Assembly (NCBI GenBank): GCA_949825045.1
Contig: OX463818.1
Span: forward strand, 35,294,906-35,358,905
Direction of reading: 5' to 3'
Length of the DNA stretch: 64,000 nucleotides
Source of the DNA: Argyresthia goedartella
Taxonomy: Eukaryota > Arthropoda > Insecta > Lepidoptera > Argyresthiidae
Positions 1 to 12,427 of this stretch are shown here, piece by piece. Position 1 is the stretch's first letter; each line of letters begins with the position of its first letter. A program made the translations under genes and the position numbers. Below the pieces are notes generated by a model that did not search any database, had not been told where the DNA came from, and saw only the letters and a list, made by a program, of their open reading frames with translations.

Positions 1-188
1 AAAGCCGTCTTGAACTTGGTTTCAAAAGTGGAATTCAGTGAAATTGATGAAAACTGAAATGACGATTTACCTTGTAAGATAAGTGCCAATGATAATAATG
101 CCACTAATAACACCTCATCAGCGATTGTTTCAATGTACCTTTAGGTACCTATGAATAAACTATATGTTACATAACCAAGTTTCTGTAA

Positions 189-390
189 TCGCTCCGATGG
201 TCTAGTGGGTTTCACGCTTTCTTCTCACGCAGGAGACGCAGGGTCGAATTCGAATATCGGGCGTTCCGTGTTTCGGATGGCGATCACTAGGTGATAGTAG
301 TAGCCGCAAAAGCCCTCCATCAACCCGCACTGAGCCAGCGTGACGGAGTATGGCTCAATCTTACTCGTACGTTACTCAGGACATTTATTT
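189..390 (+). mobile_element. tRNA-derived SINE, family C
   Basis: cgctccgatggtctagtggg head, 'cttctcacgcaggagacgca', B-box-like GGGTCGAATTCGAA, body with 'gggcgttccgtgtttcgga'. Matches 39783-39957 in opposite orientation. Confidence 0.7.
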
Positions 391-3300
391 TACAATTCAG
401 TAACTAAGTTTCTCTTTATGCAGTTAAGTATCAGGTCTTTTATCTGCTTTATAATGTTACTTACACCTTTAATGCAGGAAGTTAGTCCCCTCAAGTCTCA
501 AGTCGTGTAAATCGTTAACTTTGCAGTAGGCACAAGGGTCACAGGCTCACAGGTCACAGGCGACCATTGGCAATTGATCGGCTAAAACCACCTTTTACTG
601 AACCAACTCGGAAGCGGAAGAGAGTCAATGGCGTTTACATTCTACGTTTATTTCCTTCTGAACTCCTGGTAAATACCAGGCGTGTCTGTAGATTTATTAA
701 ATCATCAGTCTTATCCGGCCGACATCGGAAGGTATGACACGACGTTAGCAGATCGTTATCATGAATTGCTCGTTGTAACATTGTCAATATATAATATCAT
801 CTGGATGCTAACCAACCAGCTGTTATAATATTAAAAGTTAAAACTACGTACGATCTGTATATGCAAGCAGTCATTCCATTGACAAAGCGATATAAATTTA
901 TCGTATCGATCCTAAGCATAAAATTGATCATAGCGCCTTTTTCCATGCGGGGTGGCAGAGGCACAGTTGCTTAGCCATTTAACTCTACTTAGTCGTGACA
1001 GGGAGTTCGCCCATCTCCGCGTTGAAAACCAAATGTTTCGATATTAATATACCAGGGAAGCATGCATCATAGAGCGATTGAAGTTCAAGGAGCAACAACA
1101 ACAAGAGGTTCAAGTAGTGTAACAGGGCATTCACAGTAGCGATCAGATCATGGCCAAGGTCCAACCACGTCCAACGCTTGGCTGTGTATTTATAATGGCT
1201 CACTGTGTACATCCCACTACGATACACTTTATTATGTCGTCCTAGTAGTGACATTTGAAGGTTACAATTTGACAATGTTGCAAATAGTCGAAAATTAATA
1301 TCGTTTCTATTCGAACTGCATCTGACTATCATTTTGAACTTTTATTGTAATAAAGTCAATCTGAAGTCACGACTTTTTACCGGATAGAGGATGTAAACAA
1401 ACATTTGCATAAACACTATATTATTGATGCTTATGAATGAATATGTATGACCGGCCTTCCATTCACCAGTGCCAAGTCAAGAGATATTAGCACCGGATAT
1501 ATCACACTATTCAGTGTCTCATTTCTCTCCGGCAATACCAGTCATTGTAAACTAGATATTAAAAATGAGAGAGATTTAAGAAATTGCAGATCTATATTTC
1601 ACATATTTTCAGTGAATTGTTTAAAAAAGTTTGATTAAGGCTTTAGACTCTTTAGTGATGCATAAAGTGAAGTACATCGATAAGACCTATAAATCTGTTG
1701 GAGGTAACTTAACTGTAAGTATATCAGGTAAAATATAACAAACCAAAGAAATCAAATTAATAAAAACAGCCACTTCCTCAAACAAAATCTTATCTAAGTT
1801 ACTTCTTCTTTTCCCACAGTGGTCCAACGTGGAGAAGATAACTAATTTAAAATTTGACGTCTACTATGCATGTCGTATCATTACAGAATCTACTAAAGAA
1901 CTTTTGATTGTATTGATAAACTTGGTTTACGGATAGCTTTGCCAGATCAACTCATTTGACTCAATAGTTACGTGATTCAATAATCACGTTTTTAAAAACC
2001 GATGATCGCTCTGTAACTATTCGTTTCCTATCCTAGCACGTGTCTGTCCGTCCTTCGTCATTAGCGACAATGCCAATGTTTATCTAGCCGCAATCTTCGT
2101 GAAATGATAATATATTGTCGCAGTCAGTGCGTTCCGGTCGTTAACTTCTAATCGCCTGTAAAAAGTGTCACATCACTTCGCAGTTGGTACATCACTAGAG
2201 CTTGCTCGGGCTAGATAAATACAATAATGTATCTATATCTTAGATTAATGTTGACATATTCTATTTATACAAACCAGACTGGAAAAGTAACAAGTCGTAC
2301 GCAAGAACACCCAAGCCAAGCCAGACACTATGCTCCGGTTGCACAGGCCGACCACTCAAAGCTTGACGGACACTTATCATGCTGATACTGTCATCAGCTC
2401 ACTCGGGAAATGACAGCACCAGAAAATATTTTATAAATCCATCAATGAGTTTTAATTCAGGAAAAACTCCTGAGATAATCTCAAATAAATCTCAATTTGA
2501 GATGTAATCCATGTATTCGGCAATCACCTGCGCTCGCGCAAGCAAGTGTCAAGTTCAAGGTCGCAGTCCACTAATCTCGCCAAAAAACACGCTAATGTCA
2601 AAAGTATTTTTTACGCCGAAAATTGGCCAATTTCCACCAAATATTCGGTGTTAGAAAATATTACTAGTGATACTTTTTGAGGGAAGCATCCGGATGTGGG
2701 AGATTGTATCGAAAAATAATGTTCTATGACCAACACTATTTTATATTTTATGTTAAAAAGATATATAATAAGTTTCCGGTCAAGGTATAGGCATGGACCA
2801 CCAATTCTTTTTTCTCTTACTTATACTATATTTACAGGCTTAACCGAATACGACAGTATAGCTTATATGTCTATTATATATTTATTTTTACATTATCTTA
2901 ATTAATATAAAAATTAAGCAGGTAATTACTGATCCGTAAGAAATAAAAGCAAGTGCTACCCTTGTGAATACACTCAGAGCACAAGAGAACAAATGTACCT
3001 CCTCCGCCATTAGGTTGAGCTATTTGTCCATGGTATAGGAACCTATATTTTACATGCTCAGAAGTCAATTATTTTTATTTCATTACTAAAATCTAAATTG
3101 GAAAAAACACGAAGAATCGGTGTGTAACAAATACATCGCTTTGTGTACGCTCTGTACAAATTGAGGCAAACTGTCTCTATTGAAGCCTCTCTAATGGCTT
3201 ACCACGGTTATGTATCCTCAGTACTCAGCTATGGTCTGATCCTGAAGGGAAATTCGGTGGAGGTTGGAAGGGCTTTCAGAATTAAAAAAAGTGCATAAGA

Positions 3301-4888
3301 GCAAGGGGGTGAGCAAGTTAAATTGTAAAGTGTAAGGTTAAATTTGATGAAACCTAAAAACCACTTTTAAAAAAACTCAACATTTTACCCCTGTTTTTGT
3401 TGCGTGAATGCTGGAGAACCAGAAATGAAGGGCACCAAAGACAAAGAAGAGCAAAATACATGAACTTACTATGTCAACCTCCTGGATTTAAGGACATATA
3501 TATATAAGAAGAATATGTTCAATTTCTGGAATATATTCTATAACAGGATGCCTGACAACTTCAAAGTAATAAATAGCAAGTCTTTCAACAATAATCTCAC
3601 ACAGTGGCTACACTACTACAACACTGTTTTTATAGCAATAAGGAATATTTACATTATAAAAATGAACCATTTATAAATATAAAACTATACAAAATAATGA
3701 CATTTCAATTTGAATTGTATAATTAAGAATTAAATGAACAGCTATTTACATTAATATTGCTCTAACTCATAAATTAAAACTGTAACTATTATTTTGCATT
3801 CTTATACATAAGCTGTAAACACCGAAGAATTATAATTTTAAGATCTTAATGTACTGTTTTCTTGCAAATTAAATTCATTTAATTTCAATTAATTTCATTT
3901 CTGTAAAATATTGCTTTATCAGATTATTTAAAAACCTAATTTATTTATTTATTTTTCGCGTTCATTTCGATAGATTCATTTATATAAACCTAATTAATTA
4001 ATTTATTCTTCGCGTTCCTATTGATTGGAGTCTGTCTTGACCGTTGAATAGTTCTTCCCATTTCCCACATTTATTTTTCTACGTATTTCCCATTTTACAG
4101 GTTTCTATGCTTAGTGTTTTTCCTACACTCACCTACAATACAATACCACCATATGTAGGTATGTAGTTGAGATACAATCTGTGATTACGACAACGAGCAG
4201 CTTGTACCTATGTAATATGGTGTAATTTTGCAATCTTCTTGGAATCTAATTCAAGGGAAGACACATCAGGGAATGAGATGGCCTATTATACGCAAATCAT
4301 TGCACATATCACTTTACATCTAGTTAGATATGTAATTAATAGCATGTGCTGAAGAAATTAATTACCTACGTCTCCAGTATGACAACGTAAAAAGTATGTG
4401 TTAAAAACTAAAGAAAAAAATCTATGTTTTAAAAATTTACAACTTCTAGATTTGGGTACCTAACTATGCCACAGTTTACGTAAACTGTTGATGACAGACA
4501 AAGCCATTTACGGCTAATAAGACAACATGAGTTTTGAATTTCCATCAACAGTTTCACATTATGATGATAATCTGAAAATCATACCCCGCGACAAGTCAAT
4601 TAGGAAATTCGCCTCCATTTTTGTAAGTGTGTGAGTGTGTCACTTTTGTTTTATAACATACAGTCCTGTTGTAAACTCAATTCATGTCTACATATGTGGT
4701 TTCTGATAGTTAAATGGGATGCAACAAAAAAAAAAAAAATATTAGGAAACGTTTTAAGTGTTATACGATAATTGAGTCCAAGACTGCTAATTTTTGCAAT
4801 CCAAAACTACTACAAATGTACTAGGGCTTCACACCTGTATATGTTTTTATTGGCATCAACTATACTAGGGTCTCATAAACGGTTGCAG
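391..4888. other. Non-coding region upstream of the transporter exons
   Basis: AT-rich. About 940-1030 is a copy of the repeat at 48285 ('gggtggcagaggcacagttg', 'cgtgacagggagttcgccca'). The N-terminal exon of the transporter should lie here or further left and was not recognised. A poly-A run lies at 4727-4739. Confidence 0.45.
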
Positions 4889-7800
4889 GTTTTGGCGGCA
4901 CTCGCTGCACAGTCCATCAACATATCGGTGGGCTTCTGCCAGGGCTTCTCGGCGGTTCTGCTGCCCCAGTACACACACGAATACCCGAACATCACATTTG
5001 AGCAGAGCTCATGGATTGGTGAGTTTATTGGATGGGATCGGCAGTCATCGATCACATAGTGGTCTCAACGCTTCAATAATTACATGCCCATTATATCTAT
5101 CTAGGGGCATGGAAGTTAAACTCTCTGGATTCTTGTAAAAGAATAACAAAGTTATCAAGTCAGGCAACACGAAGAAAGAAAGCATATTTAATTTATTTCA
5201 GCAAAAACAAACATCTTTAAACTATTCTCATTTCCTTCCGTCTTACGTCAATGACTGAGATAGCAAATCCATACCACGCCATATAAACATTTGCTAAACA
5301 TTTCAATTCGCGTCACGTACCTACGTTCCAGGGAATCGTTTACAGCGCTGAGTAAACAACTTACGCTTACCTATATATAAGTAAATATTGGAGAGAGAGG
5401 AAATAGACAAATGGCAACGACAAGGGTCAGCAAAAATGGCGTTCTCCGCATTTTAACCTCAAAATAGCAACTGCGCCGCTTGATTTTGGGATCTCAGGCG
5501 GGAAAAATATATTTCTATTAAAACTCGTTCGAAAAGTTCGCGAACACGTAGGCGATCTACTATAATATTTTGGGTCGTATAAGATTTTATAAATCGTTTC
5601 CCTAGTAACTGACTTTAAAAAAAGCGAGGTTCTCAATTCATCAGGTTGTTTTTTTGTAAATGTTCAGCGATTTTGCCCACACGCATGAACCGATTTGGGA
5701 AAATATTATTTTTAAGAGGATTTCGGAGAAATTGGAGAAATCGAGGAACATGTTTAAATATTATAGGCAGACCTTTACCTAGTGATTTTTGAATTGCACA
5801 TTGTAAACTCGTGCAGTTACTCTCAGGAAGCATAATTTTGTTAAGTGGAACTAAAGACGAAGATCAGAGATGGCCACCGCAACATACGCCCTTGCACCGG
5901 AACTGCTCAATACTAAATATCCCACAGTTTACGATATGGTTACTTCATGACGGTTGCTGAGTCATTTTCTCGTCATAATGCATATGGTGAAGTGATGTGC
6001 TGGTGACTTACCAGGAGAGCTTCAACAACGTATCAACCTCAGGCAAGGCCTCAAAATGAGATCATGGAGAAATTGAGAGATCTCTTCAAAAGATAAACAG
6101 CTATAACAGCTAATAGCGATTTGGATGTTTTATTTAGTATCGCAAGCATTTTGAAGCTGCTGTTCCGGGAATCATGACTTGGTGAAGTGTAAATGATGAT
6201 GAAGACTATACAGATTGCCACTGGAACTACTCAATTTTGGTTATTTAATGGGTTGGGATATGATTGCTGAAATGGTTGCTAATCAAAAAGAGTTATTTAA
6301 AGTCGGCTTTTTCTAAAATTTTACTTTTCGTAAAATTATTTAGGTCAAATCTCAGGGAAAGCTTCAAACCTTCAAATGTGTCCCCATATTGCCTTGTTTG
6401 TAAAATACTATACAGGACTTTTCTGACATAAATAGCCTACTCAACATCTACGCTGGGTAGGTACTGAGAAAGATAAAAAAATACCAATTTCCATCTATTC
6501 CTTTTCCAGCAAGTCTTGGCGTGATTTCGAACCCCATCGGTGCGCTACTAGGTGGCATGATGGTGGACGCGGTCGGCAGAAAGCTGCTCCTTCAATCCAT
6601 AGTCCTGCCGAATCTCGTAGGGTGGCTGGTCATCGCCTTCTCCGAGACCTACGTGTTCCTTTGCGTCGGCCGTTTTATCACTGGGTTTACTATTGGTGAG
6701 TTTCTATTCTTAAGTCAGTGTTGTCACTCATAGACATTATCCATGATTATGAAATCCTGGTCCTAGTACCGATCCATAGCAACCTTTCCCGGATGGGGCT
6801 GCGAATGTGGTCTGGTATCAACTGATACTGTAGTTGATATTTAAAGTTTAAGAGGATTAGAGACCAAGTAACCCGTCTTAGCCAAATTGAAAACAATTTG
6901 CCCATGAACCTAATGAGATACCTTACCAGGAACCCACCTGCCCCGTCGCTTCACAGCAGATTACAACCCAAGCCAGCAAATGTATCACACATTTCCAGGT
7001 CTAAAAAAACTTTCTTTTATTCCAGGAATGTCAACCGCCTCCTACATCTATGTGGCCGAGATCACCACTCCCGAGAAACGCGGAGTGCTGAGCGCGCTCG
7101 GACCAGGTCTGGTCTCCACCGGCATATTCATCGTATACTCTTTGGGAGCCTTCATACATTGGCGAAAAGTCGCAGCCATTTGTGCCGGCGTCTCCTTACT
7201 AACTCCGTTCCTGATGTATTTCGCACCAGAAAGTCCCCTTTGGCTGGCATCCAAAGGCCAGATGAAGGAAGCGTACAATGCAATGTTCTGGCTGCGTCAA
7301 AACAATAACACGGCTTCCTCAGAACTCATGGAGTTCACGAAAGACAGAAACTTCGGCGAGATGTTGACCTTTAAGCAGAAGTTGGGTCTCTTCAAAAGAA
7401 GAAGCGTCTTAAAACCTTTTACTGTCCTGATAATCTTCTTCATATTCCAAGAAATGTCGGGCATTTATGTCATTTTATACTACGCTGTGGATTTCTTTAA
7501 ATCTGTTGGTACCAGCGTGAATGAGTTCACGGCTTCTATAATAGTTGGTGGTGTGCGAGTGTTTATGGGAGCCGTTGGGGCTTGCCTGATCAACAGCTTT
7601 AGAAGGAAGACTTTGGCCGCTACCTCAGGTCTACTCCTAGGTGTGACTATGTTAGGAGCAGCTATATGCGACTCTCTGAATGGTCCTCCATTGGTCAAGC
7701 TAGCTTGTATTCTCCTCCATGTATCATTCAGCATGGTAGGCTTCCTGCAACTCCCATGGATTATGTCAGGAGAGTTATATCCTCAAGAAATCAGAGGAGT

Positions 7801-8191
7801 TATGTCTGGAGCGACCTCTTGCTGCGCTTATGTCCTGATCTTCTTCAATATAAAGACATATCCTCAGCTAGAAAAGGTATTTACAAGCAATGGTACTTTG
7901 TATCTGTTCGGAGGCTGTGCTTTACTAGGGGCGGCGTATTGCTATCTCTTTCTGCCGGAGACGAAAGGGAAGTCTCTGAGTGAGATAATGAAGCAGTTTG
8001 ATGACTGCAAGAAAGAGACAGATGCTGAGGGGGGGTGTGGGGTGGTAGTGAAGGGTGCTAATTTCGAGGGTAAATCTGTATCAAGAAGGCATAGCGCTGG
8101 CGCTGCGGTCTCCTTAGAAAAGAATGGAGTTTTTAACCCAAAATGGATATCTAAAGACGAAGAAAAGACAAACGAAAAGCACAGAGATTGA
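4889..8191 (+). CDS. Facilitated trehalose/sugar transporter (Tret1/GLUT-like, MFS), 5' end missing
   Basis: Three exons, 4889-5018, 6510-6695 and 7026-8191, join in frame through GTGAGT donors and CAG acceptors. Both introns are phase 1: 1491 bp (5019-6509) and 330 bp (6696-7025). The visible product is 493 residues ending at TGA 8189-8191. Family signatures, numbered from the first visible residue, are DAVGRK at 63-68 (loop 2-3), EITTPEKRG at 117-125, PESPLWL at 174-179 (PESPRWL box), FRRK at 297-300, GELYPQEIRG near 354-363 and PETKGKSL at 416-423. These are the sugar-porter hallmarks of a 12-helix plasma-membrane facilitator of trehalose or hexoses. The TM7 QQLSG box reads QEMSG at 247-251. 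The last 70 residues are a hydrophilic cytosolic tail. The first exon starts mid-protein (VLAALAAQS), so a short N-terminal exon with the ATG lies upstream and was not found. The exact substrate cannot be read from sequence. Confidence 0.9.
5019..6509 (+). other. Intron of the sugar transporter gene with an old interspersed repeat
   Basis: GT donor at 5019 (GTGAGTTT) and a pyrimidine-rich acceptor ending CAG at 6507-6509. About 5395-5835 looks like a decayed transposable-element fragment: it carries the phrase 'catgaaccgatttggg', which resembles the 'gaaccgatttt' sequence of many lepidopteran repeats. No coding sequence is seen. Confidence 0.7.
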
Positions 8192-8740
8192 GTTGTTTTT
8201 TTTTTTAGTTTCATATTACCATTGAGGATTTTGTACAGATTTTATTATATCGTGAAATAGTTTTTCAAATGCATATTTACGTGATCAGTATTAACAGACG
8301 TATTTGTCTTTTTTCGTGTGAATTAAATATAATGTTTTACATTCCAATAATGTTAGTGATATTAATTTGTAGAGGCGACTATTTTATTTAATGATAAGTT
8401 TTAACTACCTATTAATTTATATTTATAGATATTAGATTTATATTCATATGCACTTATTAAAGTACAAGCATTGTTACCAGTACTTTTGGCTGCAATATAT
8501 GAAAAGGAATGAGTTTTTTATACTCTTGGTATGAGTTTTTAAACTCTTTAAGAGTACTTAAATTATTTGATAAAATCTTGTGTGATAAACTGATAAACAT
8601 AAACTGCATTGTAAGAAAATATGTAGAAAAGTTTGTATAATCTGTTTCATTATTTTTATATGAATACCTACTGTGATGTATGAGAGAAAAATAAATGTAT
8701 GTGATTGTTTTGAATATATTGTTTTATTTCACAATAAATT
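8192..8740 (+). other. 3' UTR of the sugar transporter gene
   Basis: AT-rich sequence after the stop codon, without ORF character. It contains the poly(A) signal described separately. The unit of the 30-bp minisatellite begins directly behind it. Confidence 0.6.
8690..8695 (+). terminator. Candidate poly(A) signal of the sugar transporter
   Basis: AATAAA about 500 bp after the stop, followed within 30 nt by a GT/T-rich stretch (tgtatgtgattgttttg). An earlier ATTAAA-like hexamer near 8323 is an alternative. Confidence 0.5.
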
Positions 8741-8980
8741 GCATAGAATAAGTAGTTGTTTAGTACAATTGCATAGACTAAGTAGTTATTTAGTACAATT
8801 GCATAGACTAAGTAGTTATTTAGTACAATTGCACAGACTAAGTAGTTATTTAGTACAATTGCATAGACTAAGTAGTTATTTAGTACAATTGCATAGACTA
8901 AGTAGTTATTTAGTACAATTGCATAGACTAAGTAGTTATTTAGTACAATTGCATAGACTAAGTAGTTATTTAGTACAAGA
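8741..8980 (+). repeat. 30-bp minisatellite, 8 copies
   Basis: The unit begins gcatagactaagtagttatt and ends tagtacaatt. Eight consecutive 30-bp copies start at 8741, 8771, 8801, 8831, 8861, 8891, 8921 and 8951. Copy 1 is slightly diverged, copy 4 has gcacag, and the last copy ends in tagtacaaga. Because 30 is a multiple of 3, one frame stays open and spells a ten-residue repeat (LHRLSSYLVQ). This lies behind the transporter poly(A) signal and is unlikely to be translated. Confidence 0.95.
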
Positions 8981-9250
8981 GCCTTGAAGTAGGAGGCACT
9001 TGAGCAATAAGGGTAGAAGGACTTAAAATGTAAGTATTTTGGGGAGTTGCAGCAAAAACAGCAATGAAACCCGAAGAACCTTAAAGTGAGAAGAGAAGAG
9101 AACCTTTTCTATTCCCCACAGTTCAACTGTACAGTCTTTGTAAGGTGCTATCAGTTAGGCAATGATTCATCTTTAAACAATAATCTTGCAACACCACCAC
9201 ACACCATACGGACCGACCATAAAGACATAAAGACAAGTTTTGGAATGGAA
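8981..9250. other. Non-coding stretch, nothing recognised
   Basis: Short sequence between the 30-bp array and the hairpin-bearing MITE copy. No coding or RNA feature is seen. Confidence 0.5.
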
Positions 9251-9254
9251 AACA

Positions 9255-9500
9255 ACTTAAATGACCACCAAAATAATTTTTTCCTACCCAAAAAGGGTAA
9301 ATGCTACCCAAAATGGGTAAATGACCACCAAAGGTTGCAGAAAATATTAGGGCAAAATACTGCGGTAGCTTAGGTGAAGGGTAAAGGAGGTGAGCGAAGC
9401 GAAGCCCCCTTTATCCTTTGTGTTAGGTTGAACATGTAAGAACAACAAAAAATACTTAAAACATAAACTTAAGTACACAAAACATAAAAAGAATATACAC
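9255..9500 (+). mobile_element. Hairpin-bearing MITE-like element, copy 1
   Basis: Shares with 48505-48735 the order: 'gaccaccaaaa', 'gggtaaat' motifs, 'gcaaaatactgcg', then a hairpin with arms around gtaaagg/cctttatcc and loop tgagcgaagcgaag, then 'gttgaacatgt' and 'acataaacttaagt'. Truncated relatives lie at 37866-38030 and 49275-49338. No coding capacity. Confidence 0.65.
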
Positions 9501-9555
9501 ACGATTTAAAAAAAAAACCTAACAACATACCCTCACACACAATTACACACATACA

Positions 9556-9592
9556 CCCCTCCACAAACACACACACACACGCACCACTTTGT
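9556..9592. repeat. CA-rich microsatellite
   Basis: Run of ac/ca dinucleotides with a few interruptions. Confidence 0.8.
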
Positions 9593-9599
9593 TTTAATA

Positions 9600-11122
9600 C
9601 TAAATTATACTTTAGAGGCATGTGCCCGCTTTTCATTAGGTGATACAAAAAAAACATGGGTTTTTTTTTCGAATCCATTTACTCCACCATGAGTCGGTCA
9701 TCTACAGATTTGATTTTTGGTTTAACGTTTATTGAGTATTTGATTAAGATTCTCACAAAAGGAAAATGCCATTACATGAAACTCTCTCGATAGAATTTAA
9801 TTACGAAAATACCTCTAAATTGTTTTATTTTCTAACTAATTTCATTGTGAAACTGCGTTCAAAATGTAGATATTATGTATTCGTAAGCTCTCCTTAAAAA
9901 ACGTTTTAACAAAATAGTTGTTTAAAAATTAACTGACTGACTACGTTTATTTTTAAACAAATTTTCTGTGGTTTAGCGCTACGATATGACATTTTTTCCC
10001 GATTCCGTCCCTCTCACACTGCGGGTCTTTCGGCCTGGAGTAACGGGGACCTTTGCACGGACGAGGTATCGCAACAGGCTATTAAAATAGCCTAGCAATG
10101 AGAGCAGTTTTGCAATTTGCGACTTTTGTAGTTACTGACTCTAGTGGCATAATCCTACTAAGAACTAATATTTGTACATTTTCTTTTGGAGATGTTTTTT
10201 TTTGGTTCGGTACAACACTACAAGTAGCGTCATCTCATGCCAATATCGGGAAGTAACAGAAAGTTTCAGTCACAGTCGCCCGAGCAGCCAGACTAGTAAT
10301 AAGTTCGATGAAGTAAAGTAGGTGGCAGCACTAGTATTTAATTATGTTCATTAGTGTCACCAGATCATTTAAACTATCAGATCTTTACAAATGATGATAT
10401 TGTTAGAAGCGTTTTGATCGTTCTCTGGTTAAAGGCTATGTGACGTGACACTGATTTCAATATGGACGCCATCTAAAGGGCATAAAATCTGGTACATAAA
10501 AAAAGTTTTTAAACAGGGTCGCATTGGGTATCTAATAAAAATACATAATTAGCATGTTTCAAATATATATATATCTAGCTCTTGGTCGCGGCTTTGCTTA
10601 GATTTAGCTCTTTATTAATCTGTGTATCTAGTCTAATCGTCAGAAGTGTATTTATTGACCGCCCCGGTGGTATACTCTTCAAAGCGTTAGTAGTCGTGTT
10701 TTTAGTTCTTAAACTTATTGTAATTACGAGTACATATGATATGAAGTATGAATTTTCCTAACTATCCTATCAATATCATATGCTCCGATGATCATAATAG
10801 TTTGAGTACTGGAAGAAACCCAGTATTGTATTTTATCACACTATTATCTTTTACGATACTTACCTACGTAGTTGCCAAAAATATAGTTGTCAATTAATAA
10901 TATATTCGCTGCGTTCAAAGTTCAAGTCAAAACTTGAAAAGTCACATTAAGCCGGTAAAATTCAAAATCACTACTTTTAGGGTAAATTTTGTTGAATGGT
11001 TTTATTACTATAGATAGTCTTTTGTTGATACCTTTTACAATGTATATAGGTATAATCTTCAGGACATAGTCATTCATCACATCAGTTACCAGGAGCGCAA
11101 AAGACACAAAGAGTTCACTAAC
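9600..11122 (-). other. Probable neurobeachin intron, no feature recognised
   Basis: AT-rich sequence 3' of the PH-BEACH exon on the - strand. The following BEACH-domain exon of neurobeachin was looked for by its conserved residues and not found. Intron starts at 11122 (- strand GTTAGT). Confidence 0.5.
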
Positions 11123-11225
11123 CTGGTCTGCGGGATGCCGTACTTGATGCCGACGCCTACCCTGGGCAATGCTTTGATCACCTTTTTCACCGTTATCTGG
11201 TCCGGAAACGCGAAGAATATTGACG
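11123..11225 (-). CDS. rg: Neurobeachin (rugose) internal exon: end of PH, start of PH-BEACH linker
   Basis: On the - strand a 103-bp exon lies between acceptor ttccag (ending at 11226) and donor CAG|GTTAGT (starting at 11122). With the base carried over from the exon at 13847-13964, the split codon ACG gives Thr, and reading continues [20 protein letters not shown] then [13 protein letters not shown], ending with the first two bases of the next codon (AG). This matches the invariant neurobeachin/LRBA stretch at the end of the PH-like domain, leading towards BEACH. Neurobeachin is a very large BEACH-WD40 scaffold that binds PKA regulatory subunits and acts in vesicle trafficking and synapse function. 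The matching codon phase is independent support. LRBA-type naming cannot be excluded; insects generally have one such gene. Confidence 0.9.
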
Positions 11226-11659
11226 CTGGAATAGACAGAAAAACGTAATTTTAATCCTGCATAAAGGTGACTTTAAGACGATAATTACTGTCCACGTCAA
11301 GTTGGGATGGCTATCTCAGTGATACTACAACACTGTACGATGTGATAGTCACCAAAAAGCTACAGGACAAAATGAAATTAGGTTATGATTACCTCTTTAT
11401 TAAAAATAATATTTTATTTATTACAATCAAAATCAAATGAACCTATGCTATCATCACTTTAGGAATCTTCGTGACTTCTCTCTCCGACTTCTAAATATCT
11501 ATATATAGATAAAATCTTCGGTATCTTTTTTTCTACTCTTATATCAATCATTCACCCCAAATTCATTTTCTAGTTTCTCAACAAGTTTTCTGGCTAGCTC
11601 GTGCTTGAGAATGGACCATTGATTTTTCCTTTATATACATTTATACGTTATTTTTTAAC

Positions 11660-11850
11660 ATTTATATACATGCTTCTAACCCCACACTAGGATACCCTAT
11701 GTCCTGGGAACCACGAAACGGCGACATCACACACATATAAACATCCAAGCCATGGGGGATTTTGTTTTCTTTACCCCCAGCCGGGGATCGAACCCGGGCC
11801 CTCTCGCACGGCAGGCAGAGCCACAACCGAAGCGCTACAGAGGTCGTCAA
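11660..11850 (-). mobile_element. tRNA-derived SINE, family A
   Basis: Read on the - strand it starts gacgacctctgta, has a pol III B-box GGGTTCGATCCC, then a body with 'tatatgtgtgtgatg', 'ggttcccagga' and 'cctagtgtggggttagaag'. Same family as 21264-21490, 44858-45052, 52314-52545 and the decayed 34757-34915. Confidence 0.85.
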
Positions 11851-12039
11851 AGAAATGATACAGAGGCAACTGATGTAATTTTAACCATTGCAAGTCACGT
11901 CACGTCCTCCGCGTCTTCCTCATTACCCTAGGGCCATCCCAATCTGACGCGAACTATAGTAATAGTTACTAGTTCTTTATAATACGACGAGTATTTCTTC
12001 GTGCGGATTGGCGCTGTAGAGAAAAGCCCTGTGCCCAGC

Positions 12040-12077
12040 GGTGAGTTCATGTGGACTGAGCTTGATGATGATGATGC
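12040..12077 (+). repeat. Retroposon 3' tail fragment with (GAT)n
   Basis: 'ccctgtgcccagcggtgag' followed by 'gatgatgatgatgc'. This resembles the very common lepidopteran RTE-type 3' end. Confidence 0.5.
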
Positions 12078-12427
12078 ATCGACCTGTCTCATCTTTGGTT
12101 TGATGGAAGAGATCTCTTGTTAGAGATGAGCTCGCTTTTGAACGTGAACATTTAAATGTTATTTGTGCTAGATTATAACTAGGAAGAATGTAACTAAAGT
12201 ATGGTCATTGTTTTAGGTAATATTGATCAAAATTCAACAAAATAACCTTGTAACGGAGGGCACACAATAATATTTATTTTTTTCAAAGTTAGAACTGCAC
12301 AATTGCTTATCTTTTAAGAGTTGTGCTTCTGTCCTAGATGTGTAATAGTAATATAAACGGTCACGTTTCCGTACCACACACAATATAATTAAAGTTTATT
12401 CCAATTTTCCTGTGTGTAAGATAGCAT

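Noticed and set aside
8673..8987. ORF with a ten-residue repeat
   Set aside because: Produced by the 30-bp minisatellite behind the transporter poly(A) signal; no independent coding evidence.
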